Source: Haloarcula salinisoli
GTDB taxonomy: Archaea; Halobacteriota; Halobacteria; Halobacteriales; Haloarculaceae
Direction of reading: 5' to 3'
Length of the DNA stretch: 64,000 bases
Assembly: GCF_019599405.1 (NCBI RefSeq)
Contig: NZ_RKLQ01000002.1
Location: 995,581 to 1,059,580 of the forward strand
A program made the position numbers and the translations under genes. The notes under the pieces were generated by a model that did no database searches, was not told the origin of the DNA, and worked only from the letters and a program-made list of their open reading frames with translations. Positions within the stretch are counted from its first letter, which is position 1. Each line of letters opens with the position of its first letter. Positions 61,295 to 64,000 of the stretch are shown piece by piece.

Positions 61295-61345
61295 TATGAA
61301 CTCAACGTCACGGGCAAGGACCGCCGACGGGACTCGGGAGGCGCC

Positions 61346-61630
61346 ATGAGTCTCGTTCTCGACGTCGCGCGAATCGCCGCCGCTATCAACATCGTGTTGC
61401 TGGGTGGGCTTATCGCCATCTGGGTCCAGACCTATCGGGAGATACGCGCGCCGATGACGCTTGGCTCTATCGTGTTCGCCACGTTCCTGCTCGCCGAGAA
61501 CGCTGTCGCGCTGTACTTCTATTTCAACGCGCCGGCGGGAATGCCGCCCCTGGCCGTCGACGTGATGGCAGTGTTGCAGGTTCTCGAAGTGGTCGGTATC
61601 GCTGCGCTGAGCTACGTCACCTGGAAGTAA
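61346..61630 (+). CDS. Small membrane protein next to a winged-helix regulator
   Basis: A protein of 94 residues with three hydrophobic helices: RIAAAINIVLLGGLIAIWVQ, SIVFATFLLAENAVALYFYF and VMAVLQVLEVVGIAALSYVT. No family name recognised. It probably forms a unit with the winged-helix gene, which could sense the membrane state through it; that is inference. Confidence 0.7.
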   Translation: MSLVLDVARIAAAINIVLLGGLIAIWVQTYREIRAPMTLGSIVFATFLLAENAVALYFYFNAPAGMPPLAVDVMAVLQVLEVVGIAALSYVTWK

Positions 61631-61672
61631 CGAACGACGCGCTTTTGGCGGTGAGACGGCTATCCTCGGCAA

Positions 61673-62185
61673 ATGACTGACGTGCCAGACGACGTCGCAG
61701 ACGTGTTCGACGCCCGCGAGACCTTCGTGCCAGGCGGCAGCGGCTACGTGGTCGAGACGACGAGTTTCGAGGGCCACGTCACCGCGAGCGAGGGCGAGAA
61801 GTGGCGAACCGACTACGAGGTGACCGTTCGAGCGCCGACGCTGCAGGCCGCGACCGCCGACGATGTCGGCCCGGCCGTCCGTGACGGCTGGTTCGAGACC
61901 TTCGAACGGCGACTCGAAGACGCGCCGAAGGCCACCCGCGTCGCGGTCGATCTGGACGACTACACCGTCGAGGAAGACGGCGAGGAGGTCGTCGTCACCT
62001 ACCGCTTCAGCCTGGGCGGCGAACGCGAGGCCGCCGACGTGGCCAAGACCTTCGTCGAGTACGTCGAGGGGACCTACGTCGAAGGTATCGTCCCCGGCTA
62101 CGACTACGTCGGTGTCGTCGCCGACCTGCTGAGCGCCGCGAGCACCGGCGGCAGCGAGGGGAGTCGCGGCGGGACCCCGCTGTAG
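61673..62185 (+). CDS. DUF5813 family protein
   Basis: A protein of 170 residues, soluble and acidic. It begins MTDVPDDVADVFDARETFVP, then FEGHVTASEGEKWRTDYEVT and GWFETFERRLEDAPKATRVA. This is the haloarchaeal DUF5813 family; function unknown. CGCTTTT at -30 supports a leaderless start. No operon partner. Confidence 0.8.
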   Translation: MTDVPDDVADVFDARETFVPGGSGYVVETTSFEGHVTASEGEKWRTDYEVTVRAPTLQAATADDVGPAVRDGWFETFERRLEDAPKATRVAVDLDDYTVEEDGEEVVVTYRFSLGGEREAADVAKTFVEYVEGTYVEGIVPGYDYVGVVADLLSAASTGGSEGSRGGTPL

Positions 62186-62262
62186 TGGGAACGGCGGCCG
62201 CCCAAAGAGCGGCTGAATTACTTGTAGAAAGATGAACCGTTAGCAGTGGCCGGGAGCGGCGT

Positions 62263-62471
62263 GGCGTGGCACTGCCACGCCCGACGAGACCCGGGGAAGG
62301 GCAGGTAAACCGGAGTATACTGCAGTAGAGCATCCGGCGACGCAGTCGCCGGTTCCACCGCGGCGCGCGGACTACGGCACGCCGAAGGCGTGCCACAGGA
62401 GCACGCCGCGATTTTCCCCAAGTTTTTGCCCGAGCGAGCGTCGCCTTGCGACGCTCGCGACGGTGCAAAAA
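62263..62471 (-). repeat. Array of four perfect hairpins with 3-nt loops
   Basis: In the gap 62186-62480, four perfect stems each enclose a 3-nt loop: GGCGTGGC/GCCACGCC (62263-62281), CCGGCGAC/GTCGCCGG (62334-62352), GGCACGCC/GGCGTGCC (62376-62394) and the 11-bp GCGAGCGTCGC/GCGACGCTCGC (62434-62458). The last is flanked by TTTTTGC (62423-62429) and GCAAAAA (62465-62471). It directly follows the stop of the AsnC-domain gene on the minus strand. Confidence 0.7.
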
Positions 62472-62480
62472 GTGGGTCCA

Positions 62481-62711
62481 CTAATCCATAGCGATGTACG
62501 TCTGCGTGGACTCGACGCCCTCGATGTCCTGGACGTGGGTCGCGGCCACGTCCTTGACGGCGGCGGGTGTCTCGACGCGCACCTTGGCGATGAGGTCGAC
62601 GTCGCCGGCGACGATGTGGGCTTCCTCGACGCCATCGATGGCCGCTATCTCGCGTTTCAGGCGGTCGGCGTCGCCGGTGTGGGCCTTGACCATGACGTAA
62701 GCGGTGACCAT
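62481..62711 (-). CDS. AsnC/Lrp ligand-binding (RAM) domain protein without HTH
   Basis: A protein of 76 residues consisting only of the RAM domain: MVTAYVMVKAHTGDADRLKR, then EEAHIVAGDVDLIAKVRVET and HVQDIEGVESTQTYIAMD. No DNA-binding helix is present. RAM domains bind amino acids or other small molecules and form octamers. It starts 2 bp after the stop of the RCK gene, so the two are one operon, and it is a paralogue of the gene at 63541. Confidence 0.88.
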   Translation of the reverse strand: MVTAYVMVKAHTGDADRLKREIAAIDGVEEAHIVAGDVDLIAKVRVETPAAVKDVAATHVQDIEGVESTQTYIAMD

Positions 62712-62713
62712 CC

Positions 62714-63400
62714 TCAGGCACCTCCCAGCGCTTTGGTGGGGCCGCTCTCACCGGCGACGATGCTTCTGACGTCAGAGAGGGTGTCGAAGTCCGCCAGGAT
62801 GACGAGGTGGTCGCCGGCATCGAGCGTCTGGTCGAGGTCGGGCGTCGTCAGCGGTGCGTCGCCTTTCCCATGGGCCATCAGCTTGGTGTTGGCGGGCAGT
62901 TCGAGTTCGGAGAGCGAGTAGCCTTTCATCGGTGAGGAGTCGGTGATTGTAAACTCGACGAGCTGGAGGTGCTGGGCGATGTCGGCGATGGCGCGGATGT
63001 TTCCGCCCAGCAGCGCGTTCTTCGCGGCGATGGCGCCGAGCCGCTCGGGGTAGATGACTTCGTCGACGTCGGAGGCGTAGCGCCGGTATATCTCCTCGCG
63101 GTAGTCCTCGTCGATACGCATGACGGTGCGACAGCCGTGTTCTTTGGCTATCATGCAGGCGACGAAGTTGTTGTTGAGGTCGCCGGTCAGCGCACCCAGG
63201 GCGTCCGCCTCGTCCAGGTTGGCCGATTCGAGGGTTTCCTCCAGCGCCCCGTCACCGGCGATGACGTCGAAGCCGGCGGCCTCCGCCCGCTCGATGGCGC
63301 TCTCGTCGAGCTCGATGAGCGTGACCTCGTGGCCGCTCTCCCGGAGTACCCGTGCAGTCCGGAGGCCGACCCGCCCGGCACCCACGATAACGTATAGCAT
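62714..63400 (-). CDS. TrkA-type K+ uptake regulator (RCK-N and RCK-C)
   Basis: A protein of 228 residues starting MLYVIVGAGRVGLRTARVLR, an NAD-binding Rossmann GxGxxG with the acidic residue in VTLIELDESAIERAE. A TrkA-C domain follows from about 140 (LVEFTITDSSPMKGYSLSEL). It has no membrane segment, so it must assemble with a separate TrkH-type or channel subunit. The operon with an AsnC-domain gene, and a second such gene divergent 140 bp away, is the haloarchaeal arrangement. ATG 63400 replaces a longer frame lacking support. Confidence 0.9.
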   Translation of the reverse strand: MLYVIVGAGRVGLRTARVLRESGHEVTLIELDESAIERAEAAGFDVIAGDGALEETLESANLDEADALGALTGDLNNNFVACMIAKEHGCRTVMRIDEDYREEIYRRYASDVDEVIYPERLGAIAAKNALLGGNIRAIADIAQHLQLVEFTITDSSPMKGYSLSELELPANTKLMAHGKGDAPLTTPDLDQTLDAGDHLVILADFDTLSDVRSIVAGESGPTKALGGA

Positions 63401-63514
63401 AGAGGGCAGTACGCGGCGGGGACGAATAAAAGTACCCCGCCCGGCCACCCCGCCCCGGTGCATGACTTACCGGTGGTCCAGACGCCCGGAGCCGTCAGCC
63501 GCGCGAACGTTTTT

Positions 63515-63543
63515 CATACTGTGGTACGTGATACCATAGTATG
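63515..63543 (+). promoter_or_regulatory. Operator-like palindrome over the start codon of the AsnC-domain gene
   Basis: CATACT-G-TGGTA and TACCA-T-AGTATG form a near-perfect 29-bp palindrome centred at 63529. The right arm ends on the ATG at 63541-63543. The TATA-like TTTTTCAT lies at 63510-63517, so the site covers the transcription start and would block initiation if bound. Confidence 0.6.
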
Positions 63544-63771
63544 GCATCCGCGTTCATCATGATAAAGACGGTCGCGGGCAAGTCCGAGGACCTGCTCGCC
63601 GCCGTCCGGGAGTCCGAGGGTATCACGGAGGCTCACATCGTCGCGGGACAGTACGACATCATCGCCGAGGCCACAGGCGAGGAAGTGTACGACGTGATGC
63701 AGTCTGTCTCGACACGCGTCCGGGACCTGGACGGGGTCGCGGACACCCGGACCTACATCTGTCTGGAGTAG
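63541..63771 (+). CDS. AsnC/Lrp ligand-binding (RAM) domain protein without HTH
   Basis: A protein of 76 residues, RAM domain only: MASAFIMIKTVAGKSEDLLA, then TEAHIVAGQYDIIAEATGEE and RVRDLDGVADTRTYICLE. The shared EAHIVAG core shows paralogy with the gene at 62481. Without an HTH it cannot act as a classical Lrp; it may co-assemble with the other RAM protein or bind the RCK protein. A leaderless promoter carries an operator-like palindrome. Confidence 0.88.
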   Translation: MASAFIMIKTVAGKSEDLLAAVRESEGITEAHIVAGQYDIIAEATGEEVYDVMQSVSTRVRDLDGVADTRTYICLE

Positions 63772-63810
63772 CGAGGAAGCGACCTGTAGGGAGCTTTCTC
63801 GACCAATGCG

Positions 63811-64000
63811 AGCGGTGACCGAAGGAACCGCGAGTAGCGGGACCGACCAGCGGGAGGGCCCGGAAAAGCGCAGCGGTGACCGAAGGAACCGCGAGTAGCG
63901 GGACCGACCAGCGGGAGGGCCCGGAAAAGCGCAGCGGTGACCGAAGGAACCGCGAGTAGCGGGACCGACCAGCGGGAGGGCCCGGAAAAGCGCAGCGGTG
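63811..64000 (+). repeat. 61-bp tandem repeats at the right edge (continues outside)
   Basis: A 61-bp unit starts at 63811, 63872, 63933 and 63994, continuing past the window. The copies are almost identical. Each contains GCGGT-GACCGAAGGA-ACCGC and CGGGACC-GACCAGCGGGA-GGGCCCG, the constant-loop hairpins seen elsewhere. The array follows the AsnC-domain gene by about 40 bp. Confidence 0.9.

Noticed and set aside
60871..61299. Plus-strand 142-residue frame with a TATA-like element about 28 bp before its ATG
   Set aside because: Most of it overlaps the winged-helix gene in another frame and its sequence is Arg/Pro/Gly-rich. The TATA may instead start a longer leader.
63811..64000. CRISPR array
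   Set aside because: The 61-bp units are contiguous tandem repeats with no unique spacers, and no cas gene is present.

Overview
The window is high-GC archaeal DNA from a halophilic archaeon (class Halobacteria). The evidence is: acidic proteins, leaderless TATA promoters about 28-30 bp before start codons, a SAMP1 protein modifier, MptA-type GTP cyclohydrolase, GatD, HalX response regulator, KaiC/DUF7504 pair, TrkA/Lrp modules, and many families I know only from haloarchaea (DUF5802, DUF5813, DUF5817, DUF7126, DUF7344). A member of the Haloarculaceae is my best guess, from general protein resemblance only. It looks like chromosomal core sequence: no transposase, integrase, phage, rRNA or CRISPR array is visible. 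Gene starts were moved from the longest ORF to the start supported by promoter spacing or family length where possible.

Layout. 0-9.4 kb: a truncated DUF1611/DgcN-like gene, a Vms1-like release factor, DUF5802, DUF1405, a secreted coiled-coil protein beside an ArsR-type regulator, gatD, a CARDB-like lipoprotein followed by a decayed copy of the same domain, and a GNAT enzyme. 9.4-16.4 kb: SAMP1, two paralogous TrkA-C membrane proteins, a lipoprotein, isocitrate dehydrogenase, an MBL-like protein and an isoaspartyl peptidase. 16.7-24.8 kb: methionine aminopeptidase, HIT and CDF proteins, a tRNA methylthiotransferase, deoC, DUF63 and a nucleoside phosphorylase. 24.9-32.5 kb: HPP/Usp protein, a K+ channel, DUF5817, DUF7504-KaiC and Usp. 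32.7-43 kb: thrS, PspA, an alpha/beta hydrolase with an in-frame 33-bp repeat, pyrG-guaA-DUF7126, MBL, aldo/keto reductase and a MoaB-domain protein. 43.3-49.1 kb: histidine kinase, Idi-like NUDIX, DUF4013, tRNA-Ile, FxsA and cytochrome P450. 49.5-59 kb: DUF255, TrmB, mptA, HalX regulator, AhbA-AhbB fusion, TrpD2-like, epoxide hydrolase, cyclophilin, MOSC and a P450-type ferredoxin. 59-64 kb: tRNA-Leu, a DUF4397 lipoprotein, small regulators, DUF5813, and an RCK protein flanked by two HTH-less AsnC-domain proteins.

Themes. Potassium and stress handling recurs (two TrkA-C proteins, a channel, an RCK protein with two RAM proteins, two Usp proteins, PspA). Translation and RNA quality is represented by gatD, thrS, the methylthiotransferase, the Vms1-like protein, map and two tRNAs. 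Nucleotide synthesis and salvage is represented by pyrG, guaA, deoC and the phosphorylase.

The most unusual material is non-coding. Three dispersed elements of about 175-265 bp share a conserved outer stem and a central stem. Their side stems differ in sequence between copies yet keep pairing (intact in copies 1 and 3, partly deleted in copy 2). A second recurring motif is a small hairpin with a variable stem and a near-constant 11-nt loop that starts and ends with GA. It occurs in at least five intergenic places and in the 61-bp tandem repeats at the right edge. These are my main candidates for something undescribed.
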